Positions 24,526-32,162 of a DNA stretch of 64,000 nucleotides are shown piece after piece. The translations under genes and the position numbers were made by a program. The stretch comes from Aquipseudomonas alcaligenes_A. GTDB lineage: Bacteria > Pseudomonadota > Gammaproteobacteria > Pseudomonadales > Pseudomonadaceae. The notes beneath the pieces are model-generated. The model was not told where the DNA came from, made no database searches, and saw nothing but the letters and a program-made list of their open reading frames with translations. The DNA lies in assembly GCA_048595745.1 (NCBI GenBank), contig CP184361.1; one strand, given 5' to 3'. The first letter of the stretch is position 1; every line of letters starts with the position of its first letter.

Positions 24526-24798
24526 ATGAATAACCAGCACTGCATCTACCGTGACCACGTCATTCGCGCGGTGGTCATGGAGCATCCGGGTATCCCCACG
24601 CCCTGGGCGGCCGGCTGTCAGATCACCCTGGCGGACGGCCACGCCACCAAGCGCATCCCGTTGCCGCTGCGATTCGCCTTTCTGGCCGATCTGGACAGCG
24701 CCCAGCGCGCCTCGCTGGCCCACGGCAAGTGGCTGGTGGACCAGCATCTGGATCACGGCATGCGCCTGCTGGGCGCCGAGCAGGCGCGCGCGGCCTGA
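24526..24798 (+). CDS. Small conserved protein, unknown function
   Basis: The 90-residue soluble protein begins at an ATG with a GAGGCCAG stretch nearby. It has no signal peptide, membrane segment or cysteine cluster ('HCIYRDH' is the only Cys near the start besides 'AAGCQITL'). Codon use is that of the neighbours, which favours a real gene. It lies between the M23 gene and the converging CNNM/CBS gene. I do not recognise the family. Confidence 0.7.
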   Translation: MNNQHCIYRDHVIRAVVMEHPGIPTPWAAGCQITLADGHATKRIPLPLRFAFLADLDSAQRASLAHGKWLVDQHLDHGMRLLGAEQARAA

Positions 24799-24807
24799 GG
24801 CGGGCGT

Positions 24808-26148
24808 TCAGTCCAGCCTGAGCACCTTGGCCAGGACGATCTTCGGGCCCTTCATCTTCTTGATGATGATGTGCAGGCCCTCGGTCTCGAGCATTTCGTC
24901 CTCTTCCGGCACCCGGTTGAGGCTCTCGTAGACCAGACCGGCCAGGGTCTCGGCCTCGATATGGTCAAGGTCGATACCGAGCAGGCGCTCGATCTTGAAC
25001 AGCGGGGTGTCGCCACGTACCAGCAGCTTGCCCGGCTGGTAGGCGAGCACGCCGCGCTCGGCCTTGTGGTGCTCGTCCTGGATGTCGCCGACCAGCACTT
25101 CCAGCACGTCCTCCATGGTCAGGAAGCCGACCACCTTGCCGTCGGCTTCCTCGACCAGGGCGAAGTGCGCGCCGCCCTTGCGGAACGTCTCCAGCAGCTC
25201 GGACAGCGGCATGTGCTTGGTGACCCGCTCGATCGGCCGCATCAGATCGGCCAGGTTGAACTTGGATGGCAGCATCTCGAACAGTGACAGCTGCAGCAGC
25301 AGGTCCTTGATGTGCAGCACGCCGACGAAGCTGCCGCTGGCCTCGTCATACACCGGGTAGCGGCTGTACTTGTGCCGGCGGAACAGGGTGAACACTTCGT
25401 CGAGCTTGGCGTTCAGCGGCAGGTGCACCAGGTCCTCGCGCGAGTTGGCCCAGTCCACCACCTCCAGCTCGCCCATTTCCACGGCCGAGGCCAGTACGCG
25501 CATGTCCTGGTCGCTGGGATCGCGGGCGCGGCTGGAGTGAAGGATAAGCTTCAGTTCGTCGCGGCTGTAATGGTGCTCGTGGTGCGGCCCCGGCTCGCCC
25601 TGGCCGGCGAAGCGCAGGATGGCATTGGCACTGGCGTTGAGCAGGTAAATGGCCGGGTACATCAGCCAGTAGAAGGCATAGAGCGGTGCGGCCGTCCACA
25701 GCGACAGCAGCTCCGGCTTGCGGATCGCCCAGGATTTTGGCGCCAGCTCGCCCACCACGATGTGCAGGTAGGAAATGATGAAGAAGGCCACGAAGAAGGA
25801 GATGCCGTGGACCAGCTTCTGCGACTCGATGCCGATGGCGCTGAGCACCGGGGTGAGCAACTCGGCGAAGGCCGGCTCGCCGACCCAGCCGAGGCCGAGG
25901 GAGGCCAGGGTGATGCCCAGCTGGCAGGCCGACAGGTAGGCATCCAGCTGGCTGTGCACGGTCCGCAGGATGTGTCCGCGCCAGCCATGCTGCTCGGCAA
26001 TGGCCTCGACCTTGGTCGAGCGCAGCTTGACCATGGAGAACTCGGCGGCGACGAAGAAACCGTTGAGCAGGACGAGGAACAGGGCGAACAGCACGAGGCC
26101 GAGATCGGCGAAGAGTGCGGAGGTGGAAAGGCTACTGGAAGGGTCCAT
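24808..26148 (-). CDS. CNNM/CBS-domain membrane protein (CorC/HlyC-like)
   Basis: The 446-residue inner-membrane protein has the 'hemolysin-family' layout. A CNNM transmembrane domain with about four helices spans residues 10-195 ('FALFLVLLNGFFVAAEFSMVKLR'). Two CBS domains follow (about 215-335), then a C-terminal CorC_HlyC domain. Related proteins act in magnesium or cobalt export and nucleotide sensing, but transport here is inferred. It lies 74 bp after phoR on the same strand, so read-through from the phoBR operon is possible. Confidence 0.9.
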   Translation of the reverse strand: MDPSSSLSTSALFADLGLVLFALFLVLLNGFFVAAEFSMVKLRSTKVEAIAEQHGWRGHILRTVHSQLDAYLSACQLGITLASLGLGWVGEPAFAELLTPVLSAIGIESQKLVHGISFFVAFFIISYLHIVVGELAPKSWAIRKPELLSLWTAAPLYAFYWLMYPAIYLLNASANAILRFAGQGEPGPHHEHHYSRDELKLILHSSRARDPSDQDMRVLASAVEMGELEVVDWANSREDLVHLPLNAKLDEVFTLFRRHKYSRYPVYDEASGSFVGVLHIKDLLLQLSLFEMLPSKFNLADLMRPIERVTKHMPLSELLETFRKGGAHFALVEEADGKVVGFLTMEDVLEVLVGDIQDEHHKAERGVLAYQPGKLLVRGDTPLFKIERLLGIDLDHIEAETLAGLVYESLNRVPEEDEMLETEGLHIIIKKMKGPKIVLAKVLRLD

Positions 26149-26222
26149 CGGCGGCAGGGGCTAGCAAAAGATCGCTACAGGTTGGCGGCTGACGCCGGCG
26201 ATTGCAAGCCGCGGCGCCGCCG

Positions 26223-27527
26223 CTACTCGCGGCGGCTGAGCTGCTGTGCCGGGAACTGGCAGGTGAAGGTGCTGCCCTTGCCCGGCACGCTGGCGATATC
26301 CAGCCGCGCCCGGTGGCGCAGCAGGACGTGCTTGACGATGGCCAGGCCCAGGCCGGTCCCGCCGGTATTGGAGGCACGGCTGGAGTCGACTCGGTAGAAG
26401 CGCTCGGTCAGGCGCGGCAGGTGCTTGGCCTCGATACCGATGCCATTGTCGGACACGCTGAAGTGCCCGCCCTGTTCATCGGCCCACCAGCGAATGCGGA
26501 TCTCGCTTTCGTCCGGGCTGTACTTCACCGCGTTGAACACCAGGTTGGAGAACGCGCTGCGCAGTTCGGCCTCGCTGCCCTTGAGGCGTACCTGGTGGTC
26601 GGCCTCCAGACTGATGCGGTGGTTGCGGCTGCCGGACAGGGCCTGGGCGTCGTTGCGGATGGACAGCAGCAGCAGGTCCATCGCCACCGGCTGGTTATCC
26701 GAGGGGTAATCGGTGGCCTCCAGCTTCGCCAACAAAAGCAGGTCATTGAGCAGGTTCTGCATGCGCGAGCCCTGCTGCTGCATCTGCTGCAGGGCGCGCA
26801 GCCAGCGTGGGTTCACCTCCTCGACGTTGTCCAGCAGGGTCTCCAGGTAACCGGAGATGACGGTCAGCGGCGTACGCAGTTCATGGGAGACGTTGGCCAC
26901 GAAGTCCTTACGCATCTGCTCCAACTGATGCAGACGGGTCACGTCACGAACGAACATCAGGTGCTCGTTGTTGCCGTAGCGGGTGATCTGCAGCTGCAGG
27001 CGCTGGCGGTCGCTGAGCGGCGAGGGGATCTCCAGCGCCTCCTGGTACTGGCCGGCTTCGAAGTACTCCTTGAAGCGCGGGTGACGGACCAGGTTGGTGA
27101 TGGCCTGACCGCTGTCCTGCGGGGTCTTGAGCCCCAGCAACTGCTCGGCGGCGCGGTTCCACCATTCCAGGTTGCCCTCGCTGTCGAGCATGATCACCGC
27201 ATCGCGCAGGGCAGCGGTGGACTCCTGCACGCGGTCGATCACCGCCTGCAGGCGACCGCGCACGCGCTGGTCGCGACGTTGCAGCTGGTAGATGCTGTCG
27301 AACACTTCGCCCCACAGGCCGTAGCCTTCGGGCGGCGCATCATCCGGCTGACGTTCGCGCAGCCAGGCATGCAGGCGTAGCAGTTGCTTGAGGTGCCACA
27401 GCAGGTAGGCGCCGAGACCGACGGCCAGGGCCCAGGCGTACTGACCCGTGATCAGGCCGACCAGGCTGCAGACCGCCAGCAATAACAACAGGCGGCGCAC
27501 CAGGGCGCCGCGCCAGTTTGGGTTCAC
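26223..27527 (-). CDS. phoR: Phosphate-regulon sensor histidine kinase PhoR
   Basis: PhoR phosphorylates PhoB when phosphate is scarce. In 434 residues, two membrane helices lie at about 12-28 and 32-46. A charged linker and a PAS domain (about 97-200) follow. Next comes the HisKA box with His215 in 'VSHELRTPLTVISGYLE', then an ATPase domain with the N box 'NLVFNAVKYSP', 'DNGIGIEAKHL' and 'GGTGLGLAIVKH'. There is no large periplasmic sensor, as usual for PhoR, which is thought to sense through PstB and PhoU. It starts 22 bp after phoB. Confidence 0.96.
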   Translation of the reverse strand: MNPNWRGALVRRLLLLLAVCSLVGLITGQYAWALAVGLGAYLLWHLKQLLRLHAWLRERQPDDAPPEGYGLWGEVFDSIYQLQRRDQRVRGRLQAVIDRVQESTAALRDAVIMLDSEGNLEWWNRAAEQLLGLKTPQDSGQAITNLVRHPRFKEYFEAGQYQEALEIPSPLSDRQRLQLQITRYGNNEHLMFVRDVTRLHQLEQMRKDFVANVSHELRTPLTVISGYLETLLDNVEEVNPRWLRALQQMQQQGSRMQNLLNDLLLLAKLEATDYPSDNQPVAMDLLLLSIRNDAQALSGSRNHRISLEADHQVRLKGSEAELRSAFSNLVFNAVKYSPDESEIRIRWWADEQGGHFSVSDNGIGIEAKHLPRLTERFYRVDSSRASNTGGTGLGLAIVKHVLLRHRARLDIASVPGKGSTFTCQFPAQQLSRRE

Positions 27528-27549
27528 CTAGCGCTTCCTTACGACTGTT

Positions 27550-28239
27550 TCAGCTCTTGGTGGAGAAACGATACCCGGTGCCGCGTACGGTCTGCACCAG
27601 ATTCTCATAGGCTTCACCCAGCGCCTTGCGCAGGCGGCGAATGTGTACATCCACCGTGCGCTCCTCGACATACACGTTGCCGCCCCAAACCTGGTCGAGC
27701 AACTGGCCGCGGGTATAGGCGCGCTCCTGGTGGGTCATGAAGAACTGCAGCAGGCGATACTCGGTGGGGCCCATCTCGGCCGGCTTGCCGTCGATGGTCA
27801 CGCGGTGGCTGATCGGATCGAGCAGCAGGCCGCCGACTTCGATTGGCGACTCGCCGTCGCTCGGCGCGGTGCGGCGCAGCACGGCCTTCAGGCGAGCGAC
27901 CAGCTCGCGCGGCGAGAAGGGCTTGGTGATGTAGTCGTCGGCACCGACTTCCAGGCCCTGGATCTTGTTGTCCTCTTCGCCCTTGGCGGTGAGCATGATG
28001 ATCGGGATGTCGTCGGTCAGCTCGTCGCGCTTGAGGCGACGGGCCAGCTCAATGCCGCTGGTGCCGGGTAGCATCCAGTCGAGCAGGATCAGGTCCGGCT
28101 TGCGGTCCACGATCAGGGCATGTGCCTGCTGGGTATTTTCCGCCTCCAGGCAATCGTAGCCGGCCATCTCCAGGGCCACTGCGATCATCTCGCGGATCGG
28201 AGCTTCGTCGTCAACGATGAGGATGTTCTTGCCAACCAT
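27550..28239 (-). CDS. phoB: Phosphate-regulon response regulator PhoB
   Basis: PhoB binds PHO boxes and activates phosphate-starvation genes. The 229-residue protein has a receiver domain with phospho-acceptor Asp54 ('ILLDWMLPG') and Lys in 'YITKPFSPREL'. An OmpR-type winged helix ('MGPTEYRLLQFFM', 'VDVHIRRLRKAL') follows. A PHO box lies upstream, so PhoB probably activates its own operon. PHO boxes before pstS and pstC in this window are likely targets. Confidence 0.97.
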   Translation of the reverse strand: MVGKNILIVDDEAPIREMIAVALEMAGYDCLEAENTQQAHALIVDRKPDLILLDWMLPGTSGIELARRLKRDELTDDIPIIMLTAKGEEDNKIQGLEVGADDYITKPFSPRELVARLKAVLRRTAPSDGESPIEVGGLLLDPISHRVTIDGKPAEMGPTEYRLLQFFMTHQERAYTRGQLLDQVWGGNVYVEERTVDVHIRRLRKALGEAYENLVQTVRGTGYRFSTKS

Positions 28240-28290
28240 GGATCGAGCCTCGGGTCGTCTTGTCTGTGCGCCGCATTAGATAACGGAATT

Positions 28291-28308
28291 ATTGCAGCGA
28301 TATGACAT
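28291..28308 (-). promoter_or_regulatory. PHO box upstream of phoB
   Basis: On the minus strand, ATGTCAT-ATCG-CTGCAAT gives two PhoB heptamers with a four-base gap, about 51 bp before the phoB start. It fits positive autoregulation. Confidence 0.72.
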
Positions 28309-28325
28309 CTCTGCGCCGGGCTTTT

Positions 28326-29219
28326 TCAGCGCAGCGCGTAGTCGACGACGATGCCTAGCAGAATCGCCAGGCCCGCCCAGTGGCTGTGCAGGAAGGCAGC
28401 GAAGCAGGCCTGTGGCTCGCGCTCGCGGGTGCTCCAGAACTCCCAGGCGAAGCAGGCGGCGGCGCCGAGCAGGCCGAGCAGGAACCAGATGCCCAGGCTG
28501 AAGCGCGCCCCGGCCATGGCCAGGCACAGCAGGGCCAGGCCCTGCAGGGTGAGAATGATCAGGCGGTCGGCCTCGCCGAACAGGATGGCGGTGGACTTGA
28601 TGCCGATCTTCAGGTCGTCCTCGCGGTCGGTCATTGCGTAGTAGGTGTCGTAGGCCACCGTCCACAGCAGGTTGGCGATGTACAGCAGCCAGGCCTCCGG
28701 CGGCGGCAGCTCGCCGGTCACCGCACTGAAGGCCATCGGCATGCCCCAGCTGAAGGCTGCGCCCAGCACCACCTGCGGGTAGTAGGTGTAGCGTTTCATG
28801 AAGGGATAGCAGGCGGCCAGGGCCAGGCCGCCGAACGACAGCAGGATGGTGGTCAGGTTGGTGAACAGCACCAGTACGAAGCTCAGCGCCACCAGCACGG
28901 CGAACAGGATCAGCGCCTCGCGCGGGGTGACCCGCCCGTCGGCCAACGGGCGCCCCCTGGTGCGCGCCACATGGCCGTCGAAGTGACGGTCGGCGTAGTC
29001 GTTGATCACGCAGCCGGCGGCGCGCATGAACAGGGTGCCGAGGACGAAGATCAGCAGCCACTTGAGGTCCGGCATGCCCTTGCTCGCCACCCACAGGGCC
29101 CATAGGGTGGGCCACAGCAGCAGGTAGATGCCGATCGGCTTCTCCAGACGCATCAGCTGGACGAAGTCCCAGGTGCGCGGGTGAACGCGGTTGAGGGCGA
29201 GCAGGAAGGATTGGTACAT
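28326..29219 (-). CDS. ubiA: 4-hydroxybenzoate octaprenyltransferase
   Basis: UbiA attaches the polyprenyl tail to 4-hydroxybenzoate in ubiquinone synthesis. The 297-residue inner-membrane protein has about eight to nine helices and both Asp-rich motifs: 'NDYADRHFDGH' (73-83) and 'DREDDLKIGIKSTAILFG' later. The ATG at 29219 is chosen because the family begins close to 'RTWDFVQLMRLEKPIG'. A longer open frame into ubiC is a shadow. ubiC, which makes the substrate, lies 59 bp upstream on the same strand. Confidence 0.96.
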   Translation of the reverse strand: MYQSFLLALNRVHPRTWDFVQLMRLEKPIGIYLLLWPTLWALWVASKGMPDLKWLLIFVLGTLFMRAAGCVINDYADRHFDGHVARTRGRPLADGRVTPREALILFAVLVALSFVLVLFTNLTTILLSFGGLALAACYPFMKRYTYYPQVVLGAAFSWGMPMAFSAVTGELPPPEAWLLYIANLLWTVAYDTYYAMTDREDDLKIGIKSTAILFGEADRLIILTLQGLALLCLAMAGARFSLGIWFLLGLLGAAACFAWEFWSTREREPQACFAAFLHSHWAGLAILLGIVVDYALR

Positions 29220-29278
29220 CGGCGGGTCTCCGGTCCGGGTGCGCCGATTATACGAGCCTGCGCAGAGCAAGGGCGGCG

Positions 29279-29827
29279 CTAGTTCGCTGCCGCGTGATCC
29301 CAGAAAGCCGGCAGGAACACTTCCGCCACCAGCACGCCGAGGCCGTCGCGGCGAAAGCACGAACGACGCCCCCACAGCTGTTCGGCGCGCACCCTGTCCG
29401 GCAGCCAGGCCGCCGGGTAGCGGCAGGCCTGCAGCTCGCCGCGGACGAAAGCCCGGTCGCTGAACAGCAGTTCGCCGAGCGAGCGGCTGCCCAGCTTGCC
29501 CAGCTCGAAGCCGGAGCCCTCCAGAGCCTGGCGGGCGGCTACGCTGCGGGCGAACACCCAGGGCTGCCCGGCGCCCAGCAGGAACACCTCGCGTACCCAG
29601 CCCTGGCTGCCGGCCGGCACCTGCAGCGCGTTGCACTCGTCGGCGCGCAGTACCTCCCAGCCTTGTTGCAGCGGCTGCACGGTGAAGCACTCGGCGCTGA
29701 GGGTGGTGAGCCGCCGGGTCAGCGAGCCCTGGTCGAACAGCCAGTCACGCAGCAGCGGCGCGGGAGCCGGATGCAGCTGGGCGGCAGTGAGCCAACGGGG
29801 CGGATGGGCGAGGGCGGAGGAGGGCAC
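29279..29827 (-). CDS. ubiC: Chorismate pyruvate-lyase
   Basis: UbiC cuts chorismate into pyruvate and 4-hydroxybenzoate, the first step of ubiquinone synthesis. From a GTG at 29827 the protein is 182 residues, the family's usual length. It contains 'DWLFDQGSLTRRLTTL' near residues 27-42, 'VREVFLLGAGQPWVFARSV', 'LGELLFSD' and a late 'WGRRSCF'. The open frame extends to an ATG at 29947, but those 40 residues do not look like UbiC, so the start is uncertain. It precedes ubiA in the same direction. Confidence 0.88.
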   Translation of the reverse strand: MPSSALAHPPRWLTAAQLHPAPAPLLRDWLFDQGSLTRRLTTLSAECFTVQPLQQGWEVLRADECNALQVPAGSQGWVREVFLLGAGQPWVFARSVAARQALEGSGFELGKLGSRSLGELLFSDRAFVRGELQACRYPAAWLPDRVRAEQLWGRRSCFRRDGLGVLVAEVFLPAFWDHAAAN

Positions 29828-30058
29828 GACAACGACTTCGGAGCTCGGGGACGGCGGCGAGCTTAGCACGACGAAGGGGCGCCCCGGAGACTTGCGCGGC
29901 GACGTCCATGTCAGTACAAAGCCTGCTGATTTCCGATGGTTCGCCATCCCCGACGGCCACCCCGCTGGGGCCGTCGCCCAAGGCGACGTTCAAATCGCTT
30001 ACGGCGAATTTTTAACCAGGGCAACGTCCGCCAGAGACGGCCCACGATGAGGTAGAGC

Positions 30059-30226
30059 ATGAAGAAGTGGCAATGTGTGGTCTGTGGCCTGATCTATGAC
30101 GAGAGCCAGGGCTGGCCCGACGACGGCATCGCCCCTGGCACCCGTTGGGAAGACGTGCCGGCCGACTGGCTATGCCCGGATTGCGGTGTGGGCAAGGCCG
30201 ACTTCGAGATGATCGAGATCGGTTGA
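30059..30226 (+). CDS. Rubredoxin
   Basis: A 55-residue protein beginning 'MKKWQCVVCGLIYDE' has the two rubredoxin knuckles: C6-x2-C9 and C39-x2-C42 ('CPDCGVGKADF'). These four cysteines hold one iron for single-electron transfer. In Pseudomonas such proteins pass electrons from a rubredoxin reductase to alkane hydroxylases or to oxygen-stress enzymes. The gene diverges from ubiC and is closed by a terminator. Only one rubredoxin gene is seen here, and no reductase gene follows it. Confidence 0.95.
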   Translation: MKKWQCVVCGLIYDESQGWPDDGIAPGTRWEDVPADWLCPDCGVGKADFEMIEIG

Positions 30227-30248
30227 TCCGCTCTAGCACGGTGTATCG

Positions 30249-30278
30249 CAACGGCGGCCTGAGGGCCGCCGTTTGCTT
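30249..30278 (+). terminator. Terminator after rubredoxin
   Basis: AACGGCGGCC-tgag-GGCCGCCGTT is followed by TGCTTTT, 22 bases after the rubredoxin stop. Confidence 0.85.
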
Positions 30279-30509
30279 TTCCGAGGGGATGAATCGGGCC
30301 ATTGCAGTGCTTCTGGCGGAAATGGCAGGCGTTCTGTCGCTATCGTCGTGTTATCGGCCGTGCAAACCGCCCGGCGACACTGGCGCCATCCCGGATGGCG
30401 TGCCATTCTCCCGCAGGTCTGCCGCAGCGCAGAGCCGTTGCGGCGCCTTTGGCGCTGTTCCGGACGGACAGCACGGACACAACAACAACAAACCGTCAAA
30501 GAGGCATCT

Positions 30510-30782
30510 ATGCGCAAACCTGAACTCGCCGCGGCTATCGCCGAAAAGGCTGATCTGACCAAAGACCAGGCCAACCGCGTACTCAACGCCGTGCTCGAAG
30601 AGATCACCAGCGCGCTGAACCGCAAGGACAGCGTCACTCTGGTCGGTTTCGGTACCTTCCTGCAGCGTCATCGCGGTGCCCGCACCGGCAAGAACCCGCA
30701 GACCGGTGCTCCGGTCAAGATCAAGGCCAGCAACACCGTGGCCTTCAAGCCGGGCAAGTCCCTGCGCGACGCCGTCAACTGA
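30510..30782 (+). CDS. HU-family DNA-binding protein
   Basis: The 90-residue nucleoid protein starts 'MRKPELAAAIAEKADLTKDQ' and holds the HU signature 'GFGTFLQRHRGARTGKNPQTG' near residues 46-66, followed by 'IKASNTVAFKPGKSLRDAVN'. HU dimers bend DNA without strong sequence preference. The ATG at 30510 has GAGG before it, and a longer upstream frame is rejected. A long untranslated region of over 200 bp separates it from the rubredoxin terminator. It could be called hupA or hupB, and the sequence does not settle which. Confidence 0.96.
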   Translation: MRKPELAAAIAEKADLTKDQANRVLNAVLEEITSALNRKDSVTLVGFGTFLQRHRGARTGKNPQTGAPVKIKASNTVAFKPGKSLRDAVN

Positions 30783-30789
30783 GCAAGTC

Positions 30790-30824
30790 ACGGCCCGGAG
30801 CCGTGCGGCTCCGGGCCATTTCCC
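30790..30824 (+). terminator. Terminator after the HU gene
   Basis: GGCCCGGAGCC-gtgc-GGCTCCGGGCC is followed by ATTTCCCC. The stem is strong and the T-tract short. Confidence 0.75.
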
Positions 30825-30918
30825 CTCGTGCGCAAGCCGCCCTATCTGACGGGATGTAGTGCGCCGCGCCATCCGCTACAATGCGCCGCCGATTTCATTA
30901 CCCTCGAGGCTGCGTGCC

Positions 30919-31317
30919 ATGAAATTCCGCTTTCTCCTCTGGATGCTGGGCCGTCTGATGGCCAAGGCCAGCCGTACCAATGCCGAATTCCAGCAGCAGC
31001 TGGAGGGCAAGGAGCTGGTGTTCCAGCTGCACACCCTCGACGGCAAGGTGGCCCGTCACTACCGGATCAAGGACAAGCGCGTCACCAGCCATGCCGGTGA
31101 GGCCCGCGAACCGGCCTTCGCCATCGGCTTCAAGGACGCCGTTTACGGCTTCGCCACCATGAATGCCAAGAACAAGCAATTGGCCTTCATGCAGGGTATC
31201 CAGAACAAGGACATCCAGATCCAGGGCAACCCGGCGCTGGTGATCTGGTTCCAGGGCCTGCTCAAGCACGTGGTGCCGAAGAAGAAAAAGAAGACCGAGG
31301 TCAAGAAAGCGGCCTGA
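30919..31317 (+). CDS. SCP2-like small protein, function unknown
   Basis: The 132-residue protein has an N-terminal hydrophobic/basic segment ('KFRFLLWMLGRLM'), then a beta-rich part, 'FQLHTLDGKVARHYRIKDKRV', and 'FAIGFKDAVYGFATM', which resembles the sterol-carrier-protein-2 lipid-binding fold. The C-terminus is a lysine cluster. The start at 30919 is the first ATG giving this order. The lipid-binding role is inferred from fold likeness only. It stands between the HU gene and a secreted-protein gene on the same strand. Confidence 0.75.
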   Translation: MKFRFLLWMLGRLMAKASRTNAEFQQQLEGKELVFQLHTLDGKVARHYRIKDKRVTSHAGEAREPAFAIGFKDAVYGFATMNAKNKQLAFMQGIQNKDIQIQGNPALVIWFQGLLKHVVPKKKKKTEVKKAA

Positions 31318-31387
31318 TCCGCTTTCCCTCGCTGGTTCGGCCCATGCCAGTTGGCTAGGCTGGGCCTTTGCCACGGAACCTTCGCCC

Positions 31388-32116
31388 ATGCGCCTGTCCC
31401 ACCTTCTGCTCGCTGCCCTGCTCATCGTGGCCGGCCCTGCGCTTGCCGCCGACAAGACGCTGGAGCGTGTGCTGGAACTGTCCGGCGTCAAGCTGCTGTG
31501 CGAACAGACCGCACCACTGCTGCAGCGCGGCATGCAGGCCGAGCAGCAGAAGGCTCTGCAGCAGGCCTTCGCGGCCGCTTCCCTGTGCAGCGATCTGGCT
31601 GTCAGGGTGGCCAAGCAGGTCAAGCGCGAGCAGCTGGATGCCGCGCTGAAACTGCTCGACAGCCCGTTGGCGCGGCATTTCACCGCCGCCGAGCGGGCCG
31701 TGGGCGAGGATGGTGGCCTGGCAGCCTACCGCCAGCAGCTGCAGGAGCGCCCGCCGTTGGGCAAGCGTCTGGAGCTGGTGCAGCGCCTGGACAAGGCCGC
31801 CCATACCACTGAACTGGCTACCCTGCTGCGCTACGAGGTGGGCAAGACCCAGGCTCTGCTGGCGCTGCGCGCCCGCGGCGGCGACCTCGACGAGAAGTCC
31901 CTGGCCGAGCAGACGGCGGCACAGGTGCCGCCGCTGCGCGAGTCCAGCGCCAAGGGCATCGAGGCCTTCATGCTGTACGCCTACCGGCAGACGCCCAGTG
32001 ATCAGTTGGCCGAGTACGCCGCGTTGTACGAGCAGGCGCCGCTGCGGGCCGTGCTGGAGGCCAGCGCGCAGGCGCTGCCCGAAGTCTTCGCGGCGCGACG
32101 AGCCAAGCTCAAGTAA
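31388..32116 (+). CDS. Exported protein, unknown function
   Basis: The 242-residue protein has a clear signal peptide, 'MRLSHLLLAALLIVAGPALA' with cleavage near A20/A21. The mature part is almost wholly helical, with two cysteines and no membrane segment, so a periplasmic location is likely. I do not recognise a domain. The gene follows the SCP2-like gene by 70 bp and ends at a strong terminator. Confidence 0.78.
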   Translation: MRLSHLLLAALLIVAGPALAADKTLERVLELSGVKLLCEQTAPLLQRGMQAEQQKALQQAFAAASLCSDLAVRVAKQVKREQLDAALKLLDSPLARHFTAAERAVGEDGGLAAYRQQLQERPPLGKRLELVQRLDKAAHTTELATLLRYEVGKTQALLALRARGGDLDEKSLAEQTAAQVPPLRESSAKGIEAFMLYAYRQTPSDQLAEYAALYEQAPLRAVLEASAQALPEVFAARRAKLK

Positions 32117-32118
32117 GT

Positions 32119-32148
32119 AAAAAGGGACCCTCAGGTCCCTTTTTTAAT
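32119..32148. terminator. Bidirectional terminator
   Basis: AAAAAGGGACC-ctca-GGTCCCTTTTTT has A and T runs on both sides and lies between converging genes (31388-32116 and 32163-33572). It can stop transcription from both directions. Confidence 0.9.
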
Positions 32149-32162
32149 GCCTGGCGCCGCAG

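Noticed and set aside
28326..29690. Extended ubiA frame of 454 codons
   Set aside because: The first part is the wrong frame of ubiC. UbiA likeness begins at the ATG at 29219.
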